From: Chrysomallon squamiferum
Lineage: Eukaryota > Mollusca > Gastropoda > Neomphalida > Peltospiridae
Assembly (NCBI GenBank): GCA_012295275.1
Contig: CM022673.1
Span: 19,184,810-19,248,809, forward strand
Direction of reading: 5' to 3'
Length of the DNA stretch: 64,000 nucleotides
The notes beneath the pieces were generated by a model. The model saw only the letters and a program-made list of their open reading frames with translations. It did no database searches and was not told the DNA's origin. Of this stretch, positions 12,809-23,181 are shown in pieces (the stretch's first letter is position 1; each line of letters opens with the position of its first letter). The translations under genes were made by a program, and so were the position numbers.

Positions 12809-14732
12809 AATTAATTGTTTTTAATAATATTTCATAATCATATGAATGTGCATTTCAGAGACTCTAGGATGCTTTGGATTGACATTTTTACAATGATGTT
12901 TTGGCCGTATGAACCAATGGCAGAATTGTGAAAATATACATTTCAATGAATTTTAAAATTATTTATTAACATATTCATTGATATAATGAACATTTAGAAA
13001 AACAAGGAAAAGAAAAGTACTTGGTATTATCAACTTGTCAAATACACAAATCTTTAAAAATAGCAAATTCATAGTATTTTATTAGCAATTATGCTACAGA
13101 TTATTTTAATAAATTATTGGATTAAATGACTTACTCAATTCCTGGATCTTCATGTTTTGAATTTCCAAGTGTGATATCACCTGATGCTGAGACTGATATT
13201 TCATTTGACATTCCTATGTCATCATCAGTGTCAAGGCCAAGTAGTGCATCCTCATCAAGTTCATCTTCTTCAGTCTATAAATGATTAAAATCTTTATCAA
13301 TTCAGTACAAACTGATACTCATAAAAAATAATAATAATTCATTTAAAAAAATGACATTAACATTGTACAAACTATTTCATGATTATTAAAAACATATATT
13401 TTGTTTTATTACCTTTTATATGCATAGCTATCTGTCAGGAAATGTGATTAGTGAGTTATTTAAGAACTATGAGAGACCATCTCAGTGCCAAATGTAACAG
13501 CTTCATTAATAATTAGTACATTATAGCATTTCTTTTTATACAAAGATTTTATTTAAAAATTATAAAACATAAATCTCTTTTCCAACAGAAATGATATCCA
13601 CTGAATAAATTTGTTTATGTCTATCAATCTATGGTTACCGTTTGAAGTCTATTGACTTTCTTGCAATGAAAGACCTAACTGACTTCAAAGTCATGAGACA
13701 TCAAACAGGTTTATCAACCATCTGATAATTTAAGACATACAGCAACCTTTTCACAGCTTTCAGTCTTAGCTCACTTCTTGCCCTGATGCAATGTATGTTG
13801 TCATTTATTTAGCCCCCAGACCCCTCACCCAAATATTTTTGGCCTGCTCTGCTTTGTTATTAAGTGCTCTTACCTCATTTCAAAAACAGTCTAGTTAGAA
13901 CCATGACTTACTAAGTCACTTACATTTTTTTTTTTTTTAAATATTAATCATTTTTATTTCACAGGTTTGCACTAAAAAATTAGCCAGCACAAATTCAAGC
14001 TTAAAACGTTTTGGCATGCTTACTTTTTACTTCATGTGTATCCATTAAAATAAGAAACTACGTATAATAACATCAACATCAAAAGTTATCTTTTCCTTTC
14101 AGTTCGTACAATATTTTAGTATTAAAAAACACCTGAAATGAAAATCCTCAAAATAAGAAAAGCTTTTCTTGTATCACCCTATGAAATCATTTTTATCTGC
14201 TCCAATACAGAATCTTCATTTGTAATAAAAGAATGATAATATTAATAGATAATTTTCATTTCATGAAAAAGATATTATCCCCTGACGCTGTTGGCTGTTA
14301 AAATTTCAAGGATAATGTTAAATCTAAGAAAAAAGATTACCTTTGTTCTGGGGAAGGCATTGATTCCCGGCAAATCATCTTGCAACAAATCATCATCACT
14401 ACAAAGAAATAAAAAACATTATTTATACCCCAACACACACACACACAAACACACATTAAAAACAAAACAAAAAACCCAAACTATCATGTATTTTACTAAT
14501 ATATGTGAAATATATTTATTTTAGAAGTTCTCTTTGCCTTAAAACACTGGTTGAAAAATAAAACATGTAAGTATATGCATGATACACCTAGCTGATATTT
14601 GGTGATGATATTATTATATACATAAATAAATAGAAAGCTAGTTCAATCATTCTCAGCTGTGCTTAAATGCATAAGAATTAAACACACAAACCTATCCCAA
14701 GTTGATTCTGTTGGTCTTTTTTTGGATGACAT
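900..14732 (-). CDS. RBM33: RBM33-like RNA-binding protein, 13 coding exons, 3' part missing beyond the left edge
   Basis: RBM33 is a nuclear RNA-binding protein. Coding exons in transcript order are 14732-14692, 14398-14341, 13274-13135, 12770-12752, 12533-12297, 10353-10203, 9571-9162, 6870-6780, 6499-6371, 5899-5582, 2852-2570, 2056-1885 and 1059-900. All introns are GT-AG and phases agree, giving 736 codons in the window. Order: acidic N-terminus (SDDDLLQDDLPG), an acidic low-complexity stretch, a block ending GRGRFKSERATIS...IPDTL, then KIHVNPHFKGP (human has NIHINPHFKG), long Gln/Pro/His-rich exons, and a charged helix with EEQKRKREMIQRQKEIRRQQQ like the coiled-coil region of human RBM33. 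The C-terminal RRM of the family should lie to the left, outside the window. The exon carrying the ATG starts at an acceptor near 14786, so a further 5' noncoding exon is expected upstream. Family assignment rests on recalled similarity. Confidence 0.88.
3029..3055. repeat. (TA)n microsatellite
   Basis: Perfect AT dinucleotide run of about 27 bases in an intron of the RBM33-like gene, immediately before the repeat cluster at 3.1-5.3 kb. A similar run at 5501-5532 closes the cluster. Confidence 0.95.
3130..3290. repeat. Left arm of a dispersed inverted repeat (partner at 5047-5201)
   Basis: About 155 bases are repeated in reverse complement at 5047-5201 with few mismatches; both contain CAGTAGTTCACATGTCTTGT or its complement. 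The arms are about 1.75 kb apart and enclose the transposon at 3374-4089. They look like partial copies of one older repeat in opposite orientation. Confidence 0.85.
3374..4089. mobile_element. TA-flanked DNA transposon relic, family P3 (Tigger/pogo-like ends)
   Basis: The left end reads CAGTATACCCTCACCTGTTC and the complemented right end CAGTATTCCCTCGCTATTCG. Both ends continue into inverted-repeat sequence rich in TTCGCGG, and TA lies on each side. The 716-bp interior carries no recognisable transposase, so it is non-autonomous. Ends of this type, beginning CAGT and carrying CCCTCGCTATTCGCGG-like sequence, are known from Tigger/pogo elements of the Tc1/mariner superfamily. It lies in an RBM33 intron. 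Confidence 0.8.
4279..4323. repeat. Short inverted repeat unit, partner at 5229-5277
   Basis: The 45-base stretch with TATCTCAGGAACTACTGGGC recurs in reverse complement at 5229-5277. Together with the 3130/5047 arms this shows that the 3.1-5.3 kb intron segment is made of several scrambled partial copies of one repeat. Confidence 0.8.
4390..4447. promoter_or_regulatory. Cluster of TGACC(T) nuclear-receptor half-site-like motifs with a CACGTG box
   Basis: Five TGACC motifs fall within about 58 bases, at roughly 4390, 4402, 4414, 4431 and 4442. Two read TGACCTTGA, the complement of the extended half-site TCAAGGTCA bound by SF-1/ERR-type receptors. A CACGTG E-box lies at 4427-4432. The cluster sits in repeat-derived intronic sequence, so function is only a possibility. 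Confidence 0.35.
4481..4550 (+). repeat. Direct repeat unit 1 (unit 2 at 4684-4752)
   Basis: A unit of about 68 bases containing AAAAGTTTCCTGGGTGTA and TTTTTTGTTTAGCCA recurs in direct orientation about 203 bases downstream with a few substitutions, inside the same repeat-rich RBM33 intron. Confidence 0.85.
4684..4752 (+). repeat. Direct repeat unit 2 (unit 1 at 4481-4550)
   Basis: Second copy of the 68-base unit; it differs from the first by scattered substitutions, so the duplication is not recent. Confidence 0.85.
5047..5201. repeat. Right arm of a dispersed inverted repeat (partner at 3130-3290)
   Basis: Reverse complement of 3130-3290 with few mismatches. It is followed at 5229-5277 by the inverted copy of the 4279-4323 unit. 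Confidence 0.85.
5501..5532. repeat. (TA)n microsatellite
   Basis: Uninterrupted AT run of 32 bases, 50 bases downstream (gene sense) of exon 10 of the RBM33-like gene (5582-5899). Confidence 0.95.
6871..9161. other. Intron of the RBM33-like gene with no other recognisable feature
   Basis: AT-rich intronic sequence between the exons at 6780-6870 and 9162-9571. I see only chance ORFs, short A/T runs and no conserved protein frame. Confidence 0.6.
10749..11528 (-). mobile_element. Pogo/Tigger-type DNA transposon relic, family P2 copy A
   Basis: The left end CAGTGGTACCTTGACTTACG and the complemented right end CAGTAGTACCTCAAATTATG are flanked by TA. A minus-strand frame from the ATG at 11270 gives MDPKKVNAKDSAEKKKQM and, a few residues on, IELKHEIIEKYEQG. 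This is the N-terminal helix-turn-helix of pogo/CENP-B-type transposases. The frame then breaks and no DDE catalytic part follows, so the element is an internal deletion derivative. A second copy lies at 57854-58524. It is in the RBM33 intron between exons 5 and 6. Confidence 0.85.
11884..12150 (+). repeat. Dispersed repeat family R, copy a
   Basis: The segment aligns by eye with 56945-57215 and 61995-62335. Shared blocks are a hairpin-like start (TCTCTGGCAG ... CTGCCAGA), CTAGTATACTCATTTAACAATAAT, TCCTTTAGATC, ACATGCACACA and CATCAGCTGATTAA near the end. The copies are clearly diverged. The first 70-90 bases also match the inverted ends of the element at 28655-29298. Confidence 0.75.
12752..12770 (-). 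other. RBM33: 19-nt microexon of the RBM33-like gene
   Basis: This tiny exon lies between TTTATAG and GTGAGT. It supplies the last base of a Glu codon and six codons (TDEDAE), and it joins the phase-2 end of exon 3 to phase-0 exon 5. Skipping it would shift the frame, so it should be constitutive, or else a switch for nonsense-mediated decay. A poly-A/TA tract lies directly beside its acceptor (polypyrimidine on the minus strand). Confidence 0.75.
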
Positions 14733-14786
14733 ACTATAACATTAAACTGGTGTATTTTTCATTCATGGAGATACATACATAATGAC
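14733..14786 (-). promoter_or_regulatory. 5' leader segment of the RBM33-like mRNA with two overlapping short uORFs
   Basis: Upstream of the chosen ATG on the minus strand, an acceptor (TTTACAG) near 14787 opens the exon. The leader then contains a 5-codon ORF (MYVSP, stop) and, overlapping its stop as ATGA, a 10-codon ORF (MNEKYTSLML, stop) ending just before the main start. The stops force the main start to be at 14732. A role in translation control is inference. Confidence 0.5.
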
Positions 14787-17700
14787 CTGTAAAGTAAAAA
14801 AAATATTTTGGTTTAAAATATAAGGAAATATTTGTAAAAAAATTTAATAATTGAATTCAATATAAAAAAGAATGAGTCATGTATGAAAGCATGTATACAT
14901 TAGTACTAAACCTCGAGATTCTTAACTGTAAAACTATTTTATGTGGTTTAGTTATTCACTGAATTTAATCATTTATTATGTTAATTGAAAACCACTTAAT
15001 GTGTAAGTAAACATTAAAACTAAACTATTTAAGTTAAGTTCTAATAAATGTGACTGTTTTATACACAATGAAAATTACAAAACATTCGCGTATGAATCAT
15101 TTTATTTTCAAATAAATAATTATTTCATTAAACGATGGGGGAAAAACCCAAAATGAGTATCTTTGCATGTATATTAATTGTCAGTCACAATGACAGCATT
15201 GCTGTCTGTGTCAGTATTGGAAAACTGGTTGTTTGACAATCTGAGGAGTGTTAAAAAATATAATAATAATGAAATATAATATTACAAAGTTCAATATTAC
15301 CTTCATTTTATTAGACCTATTAAGTCATTATGAAACGTGAAATATGTTGCAAAAATGCCTGTTAATTAGCAGTTAAACCAGAAGTGAAAAGTGCATCTGG
15401 TTATGCACCCAGGTGCTTTTGTCTTTGTAGACCATGCAACCTATAATACATAATCTAAAAATGCTTTGTTTGGACAAACTCCTTCCAAAAATGGAAACGG
15501 AATTAACATTCCTTCATGCAAAAGATAAGTAAACACTGTTTACTTTATAGTTACAGAAGATGTAGCCTGTGTTGAAAAAAAAAACATACCAAATTCTTAC
15601 ACTTTAATATACATTATGATCAGTTACTGAGAGAATAGAAAAAAAAGAGAGAGAAAAAAAAAGGTTTTAAAATAGAACTATTCTAAATTACCTAGTAAGA
15701 TGCAAGTTCAATAATGATGGCAATAAATGAATAAATGATTTTGAGGTATGTTAACAAATATGATGTTCAAAGTGTGCCATGTCCTTGTAGATTTTATGTT
15801 TAAATTTCTGGTAAAATATTACATCAGTCAAAAACAGCTTTAATACACATACAGTAGCAGATACATTGTCTTTGTAAAAAGATGATGCTTCTCTTGCTAT
15901 GAAAACATATTTTTAGTGAATGGGTATGAATGAAAATACCACATCCTGCCTCAAATCTAAAGTATAGAATAATAGATGTAATTCCTACATCACGTGAGAA
16001 CAGTAATGTATGTACTGCTTACTGGTAATGTGTAACTAATTATAGTAAATAATGATTTGATATTGGCAGATATGGTTATCATCCTGCGTTACAACTTAAA
16101 GTTATGCAACTCTAAGACTTAGGCTAACTTAGTAACTTCATTAAGACTCTTAGTCTTAGTAAGAGTTAAAAATTACTGAGTTAAAAGTAATCTTTCATTC
16201 TTTGGCGATAAATATTCAAGTTTTAAAGTTAGAATTTCGCGCTCTTATTACAAACAATTAATTATTGTTAATAAGTTTTCCTGACAAAATTACAACTGAC
16301 AGACGTAGCACTGGAATGTAATTCCAATCATCATTTTTCTGTTCTTTCCGGTTTTTCGATGGAACGAAAAACTAAGCTTGCTAGGGCAGTGATGAATGAA
16401 CAAATTTATGTTATAATCATATACTTGTGCTTAATGCATATTAGTTACCTATTGTAAACCTACCTAAGACGAAAATATACCAGTCAAAATCAATATTCAG
16501 CCACAAATATTCGCTTGAAATTACAAATTCAAATTAAAAACAAATGTGCAAACGCGACATTACGACCTTATTTTTGGGGGGTCTTTATTGCAGTTATTTT
16601 AAATTCGTCTCCTTAGTTCTGAGCATCAGCATAAAACGGAAATAAAACGTAACACTAACAGTTCCAAAATGTTAAATATCAAGAAGCCTGATCCAATACA
16701 AATTTTTATTTCGGAGCCTCTCTTGATTGTCCATTGTCATTTTAAACAAATAAAAAAAAGAAATAACAATATTAATATTGTATTTTGATGACGATAATCA
16801 ACAAATGTACAGTTGTCTCTCTCCCCCCTCTTTGTAAGAAACCTACTGTTCAAATATTATTATAGTTGTTAATCCTGTATGGCCTTTAAGTCTATGAAAA
16901 TAATTTATCAAACTGTGTATTTGTTACGTAAAAGTTAATACTTTAGCATTCTCTATAATATACAATTATGAAACTAAGCAAGTGTTCTTTTGACCAATTT
17001 GTTGTAGTTATTATTATTATTTAAATTTAATTTCTAATCTGTATGAGCTATCAAAGATTACTTCTGTAATAAGGACACGAGAGAATATATCATTTCCACT
17101 CACGGGCCGTTTTACAGATTAACAAAAGTGGTACAAAAGTGGTCACTGGTAACATTCACGCTTAATATACGGTGTGAAATAAAAGCTGTAACATAAATCC
17201 GTAAATGGTTAAGACAGTAATTGAGAGAAGAGGCATCTGTGTCACCAATGTTGATTTAAGGGCAGTAAAGGATAGACATTTGGTACATCATTGGCCACAT
17301 TCAGCTTCCACTTACAGATATAATTACGCAAACATAACAACAACACATAAGACAAACTTTTATGTTATACGCGAATTAAATTCAATAAAGGAGATGTGTA
17401 ATAATAAACCCCAAACATATCAAAATCTTTCAACCCGACCCCAAGCATCACCACCACCACCACCAACAACAACATATTTAGTAAATAAAGCATAAAATAA
17501 ACACGCTATAAATTAGGCAGGCTAACTGTAACTGAACAAAATATTGTTGAAAGAGCTAACATGGTTGAGCATCTACTGAAAGTGCAGGATGTTTCTCGAT
17601 CAAACCATCTTAACGAACCTGTAGTACAAAAATGGTGTAAAAAACTCACGAACTGTACATGGAATGGTGCATTTAAAAGATCCCTTGCTGCTATTCGGGG

Positions 17701-18125
17701 GAAAAAAAAAGCTCTTATTATTATGGTTGTTGTTGTTTTTTTTAAAACATAATGTGAAGTCAGCTTATAAGTTAATATTAGAACAAAGAAACCCCCCCCC
17801 AAAAAAAAAAAAAAAAACTTTGAATTTTAGGCGACTAATTGATTAAATTTATATGTATTTAAAACGATAAATAAATCAGCTATCATTTGTCTAATACACA
17901 CACAAATTGAATAATTTGTTTTAATAATAATAATAATAATAATAACGTTTAAAAATTTAAAAAGTGAAAAACTGGGTTTTCTTTTAATTTAAAATGTGTT
18001 ACATTTTGATGTTTTTGAATAATTCAGTAATTAATGTTTTGAGAAGACGTATTTCTGTCTTCTTTTATAATAATGATTATCGACAACTATCTACCCAAAC
18101 TATCTGTCATTTATAATATGGAAAA

Positions 18126-18126
<1 letters not shown>

Positions 18127-18165
<39 letters not shown>
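18127..18165. repeat. (AAT)n microsatellite
   Basis: About 13 consecutive AAT trinucleotides in intergenic sequence. A shorter run of the same unit lies at 17922-17945. Confidence 0.95.
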
Positions 18166-19146
18166 TTAATTATTATTTGAGAATTTTGGGGTAAAGAGGT
18201 AAAGAGAAATGAAAGTGTTGAAAAATCCATTGAGATGAAGGTGCAGGTTTTATCTACGATTGACGTAACGATCTGCGGTTCAGACAGAGAGGATGCACAT
18301 TGTGCATTGGTAAATTCGAGGAAGGAAAGTGCAGATCAGTTATTGCAAAATTTGTTTTGAATACAATACGGCATTTTACCCGACGGAAACTAAAAGGCAC
18401 GGTAATCGGAATCTCGTAAAATTTGAAAGCGGAGAAAATTTCTATCATCGATAAAATTATTGAAAAATTATTCTTAAAAACCCCCGAGAATAAACAAAAT
18501 AATAATTAAAAGAATCGCGTAGATCACACACCAAAATAGAATTTGTTCGGTGTAGATCACCCGCCAAAGTAAGTCCATAAATTTTACACAGTTTGTGTAA
18601 ACTATTAATCTGTTCGTATTCTTCACATATTATAATTATATGATTTGTTTTCGTCATTATTTAAAATATAAATATATTCCTGCATATTTATTTATTTATT
18701 TATTTAATAATAGCAACATTGTTATGTATTATTTATAAGTAAATATAAACTGTAAAATATGTTTTGTACATGACAAACGACACTGTGCTTATATTTGATC
18801 TTAAAATGAATATTACAAAACTGTAAACAAAATGTAGAATTATTCCTATTCTTTACATTCTTAAAATTTTATCCTTATTCACAGTACATAACATATATTA
18901 TTTTTCTTTCATATATTGTAAATGTTACAGGTCCGTGGAAACAAAAGAGGAGACTATTGGGTTTTTTTGATAGTTATTGTGGTTGTTGTTTTAGCATGTT
19001 TTCTATTTACTTAAGTATATTTCTTCTTAATCATATTCATCATGTTCTTTTTGCTCTTTTCTTTCGATGTGAAAAAGTTGAAATTCAAAATATTTACCAA
19101 ATATTTTTGAAACAAGTTAAATCTACAGTACATATCAAAACATGGT

Positions 19147-19152
<6 letters not shown>

Positions 19153-19189
<37 letters not shown>
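19153..19189. repeat. (TA)n microsatellite
   Basis: Uninterrupted TA run of about 37 bases in intergenic DNA just upstream of the LINE relic. Confidence 0.95.
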
Positions 19190-19190
<1 letters not shown>

Positions 19191-19644
19191 ATAATATAAA
19201 CTATGTTTAGGACACACACACACACACTCCCAAATAACCCATGGCCTTTTTCCAGATTATGACAGTAATTATCAAGGATTTGGGGATCAAAATAAGAGAA
19301 ATGATGTGCAGACTTAAAATACAAAAACTATAATCTTTACTGTTTACAAAAACACATTTCAAATCAGAGTTAGAATCTTTTATTCAATGACAATAGGGTT
19401 GTAAATGCTTTTACAGTTCCTATATAAGCAGTGCATGAGGTGTTGCACTTATGTTCAATAATTTTGAATATATTATACATGAATCATGATTTAAATACAA
19501 AACATTTCCTACATATTAATAATCTGAAATCACAAAAAAATTGAGATTATGGAAGCATACAATCTAAAGGATCCATTTAAAGAATTATATCCTAATCTTA
19601 GACAGTTCTGATAAGATTTTTTTTTTTTTTTTAAATACCTAAAA

Positions 19645-20960
19645 GTCTGGTGCCAGCTGTACAAAATGTTACAATTGAAAATAGTTATCACTCAAATCAC
19701 TCAGAAGTAATTCTGTATTTAAAGTTAAAACAGTTAAAAGGATTATGGAAATTTAATAATTCTTTATTAACGGACATGGAACGGACTGTTAAATCAGTAA
19801 AAGAAAAAATACAAAAAAATAAGTATGCTGTACATGCTTATAAGTTTAGAAGATTTAGATTTGATACCAAAAGGTGAAATACAGTTTTCAGTTAGCATCG
19901 TCTACTCATTATATAAAATGTATTCGGATAGTTAATTACAGCCATAAAAGAAATGTCGAATGTGCTATATTTGGATATAACATGTATTCCAAAACCTAAT
20001 AAACCAAGAGAGTTCATAAAGAACTGGCACCCTTTAACGCTTTTAAAATGCACTTATAAGGAGGCTTCAATATGTATTGCAAATTGAAGAAAAAAGGTTC
20101 TTGATAAAGTTATAACGGCAAGCATGCTGATTTTATTAAAGGATGATATACTGACGAAAACATTAAGTTTGTCTACATGTTTTGAACAACATGACATTCC
20201 TAGATTTTGAAAAACCTTTGTTTCAGTATCTCGGTCATTTATAAATAAAACGCTAGATGTTTCAAATTTTGTATCATCAATTAAAAACTGGATAAAAAAT
20301 CACTGTACAGCAATTCATTATCAAGAGTAATATAAAATGACTTCTGTTCAGAAACATTTAAATTAGAAACATGACACAGACAAAGTGACCCTCTCTCCTT
20401 ACATATTTATTTTATGTCTGCTGAAATTTTAGAATAATGGTAACATTATCAACGGTGAAGCATAGCTTTCATCACAATATGCAGATGATGCAAGTTTTAT
20501 ACTTAGTTCTCCTTAGTCCATGTACAATACACCGTCACTTTTAGATTGTTATGCTTCTAAATCAGGTCTAAAAATTAATTACTCAAAAAGTGTTTTGGAC
20601 AGGTAAAAAAGAAATTTTCAAAAGGTGTTTACCACTTTTAGCTGGAAGCTGGAATGGGGATCAGTTATGTTACTAGGTATAAATTCCTTGTTTTTTTAAA
20701 ATTTATTTGTCATAATAAATCTGAAAACGCAATAATGTAAGATTTCAAGTATGGGGGTGTTAAAATGATAAATATTTTCAATTTTGTGACAGCATTAAAA
20801 TGTATGAATTATAGAAGAATGTTCAAAGCCATTCGATAATTATATAAATACTATTTAAATAATGATATGTTTTATAAATGACTTATTAAATGAACATGGA
20901 ACACAGATGTTTAAACATATAAAGAATTTAGAACAAAATATAATGCATCTTCAAATTTCC
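19645..20960 (+). pseudogene. Broken L1/Tx1-type non-LTR retrotransposon: endonuclease tail and reverse transcriptase remnants
   Basis: The first open frame (19650-19877) contains HSNHSEVILYLK and GLWKFNNSLL. This matches the end of an APE-type endonuclease and the following linker of L1/Tx1-like ORF2 proteins. Further on, in shifting frames, come ITCIPKPNKPREFIKNW, LLDCYASKSGLKINYSKS, the catalytic YADD box at 20478-20489 preceded by DPLSPYIFILC, and near 20750 KYGGVKMINIFNFVTALKC, typical of the C-terminal part. Several stops and frameshifts interrupt the reading, so it cannot encode a working protein. No poly-A tail or target-site duplication was located. Exact ends are uncertain. Confidence 0.85.
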
Positions 20961-23181
20961 TTGAAAATGGACTTATATAAGTATGTATGCATAAAAGAAT
21001 AAAATTCCCTTTCTTTATGTTTCTTTACTCTTTTCTTTTCTGTTTTTTCTTTTGCTTGCTGTCTTCTTTTTAACTGTCAGATTATTGAAATTACTTTCAT
21101 AAGGACACCTATGTAGAGGTCAAAAAAAAAAAAAAAAAACCAGAGAAAAAAACCTTTAATGTCAGTATAATTTTATGTCATATAATTGGTATATAAATGT
21201 TACACGATGTTGTAACACAATAATTCCCAACCTTGACATTATAGTTTCATTTGGAGATAAAATTTGTTAACATTTACAAGAAAAATTCATGTTATGTTAA
21301 AGAAATAGGAGGCATGTTTTATCTTTATTTTCAACATTTAAAGAGAGGTTACACTAGTTCTGAATTTGGCTGAAACCTTTCTATGAAATATGTGAATAAT
21401 TACGTAAGTAAATAATTCAGGACTTGTATCTTTTCGAATTCGTCAATAATTTTTTTAATTACTATCGTATACCTGATACCTTTAAAGTGTAAACATTGTC
21501 TAAAAACCAGAGGATTTCTTTTTTTATGTACATAAACTGCAAGAGAGAAATAAAATTATTAATATTACTAACATTATTTATTTCAATAACACATCAATTG
21601 AAAATTATATTACTATAAATAACTTCAAAATCAATATTGCATATATAAAAATGTTATATTTGAATCAATTAAAATATTTTAAAAATCCATTGATATCTTG
21701 TTTAATGATAGTGTTGTTTTCTCCACTGATGTTTTGGACACAAGTTTCCTTGTTGTATTATAAAAATAAACATTGGTATCCAAGCACATTTGTAGGTTTC
21801 TCTTTCACAGTGATTTTCAAGAAAGAAGTCATTTTACTTTCCCACTATTTAACATGGTCATATTTTTGTTTTGCTTAATTATCATAAGTCTAGTTCAATA
21901 AATACTTCCATTACAAATTTAAAAAATGATACTGATTACATAAACTGCTTAAACTATAAAAAAGACGTAATTCCATGAAAATCATAAAACCAATTAAAAC
22001 AAATCTTAAGGGATTTTATTTACAATTTTAAAATATAAAATAATTTTATTATTTCCAGCAATTTTTTTAATAAAATAATTTCTAAAAATTCTTTCTATTC
22101 CAATTTAATAAAAAACTATAAAACTTAATATTAAAATTTTGTATACCCTGCTCAGTAAAACAACAAGACATTTATATTTACATAATATAAATACTTTGTC
22201 TCAAATTGTATTATTCTGATTTTTTATATAACCAAAATGAAAAATATAAAATAAAAAGAAATAAATATTACAAAATAGATACATGACAGGTTGTTGTTAA
22301 CATTCTATTTTTCTTGTTTTTGAATTCTGATATATTGCTATGAATGAAACCAATAAAAAAATCAGTTTTAAAAGTAATTAAAATCTTTATTTTCAGTTTG
22401 TTTTGTCGTTTGATAACAAAGTCAGTTATCCCCTCTCACCTTAACTGAATATCCCAATTCAATTTTTGTACAATATTATTTATTTTCTAAGAATTTTCTA
22501 ATAACTAATGATAAAGAAATAGTTCTAAACAACCTTTAATTCTAATTTGCTTTTAGCTAGTGATGACTGCTATAACTGTATTACATACTTAACAGAAGTA
22601 TAATATTACAGTTTGAAACAAACTATATAATTACTAAAAATATAATACTGATTTACAATTGTCAACACATATATGTTGTAAATAAAAACTGCGAATGAAA
22701 AGATTAGACAAAAATGTAATTTAGTTTTGTCACGGTGATACATTTGTCAGATAGGATTATACATATGTTAAACTGTTTATGATAAAATTAAAATATTACA
22801 GGCTAAGAAAGCTTATTACCAATTTTCAGTATTAAACATTACATAAAATATTTCTCGATAATTATAAAAAATAGTTAAAGAGGATATTAATAACAGAACA
22901 AAATACATATCAACATATAAATATAAGGAAAAACAATATCTACAAAATGAAGAATAATAATGGAAACAGAACTAAACCATACAGTTATATTACACCTCTA
23001 TACATCTCCATACGTCTTAATGAAATACTACCACAACTATACATATCTGTAAAAAATGCTACTACTACTACTACTAATAATACCATTAATAAAAATTATA
23101 ATGCATGTACAGCTAACAATGAAATATCAAGTAAATCATAATATGTATTAAAATAAACTGAGTTTAAATGGCATAAAATGA
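20961..23181. other. Intergenic AT-rich DNA downstream of the ABCG gene
   Basis: No coding frame is recognised between the LINE relic and the ABCG stop codon. It should include the 3' untranslated region and polyadenylation site of the ABCG gene; complements of AATAAA (TTTATT) occur near 22390 and 22480, but I cannot choose between them. Confidence 0.5.

Larger units (their letters stand above)
14787..19640. other. Intergenic region without a confident gene
   Basis: The region upstream of the RBM33-like gene should contain its promoter and first exon. Short frames at 17205-17495, 17561-17752 and 18254-18448 show no family I recognise and no supporting splice structure. Simple repeats occur at 17922-17945 (AAT), 18127-18165 (AAT) and 19153-19189 (TA). 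The stretch 18220-18460 is less AT-rich than its surroundings and may be an unrecognised exon or regulatory block. Confidence 0.5.

Noticed and set aside
17205-17846. Cluster of short ORFs, including one containing HLLKVQDVSRSNHLNEP
   Set aside because: No family is recognised and no supporting exon structure exists; poly-A and microsatellite tracts end the frames.
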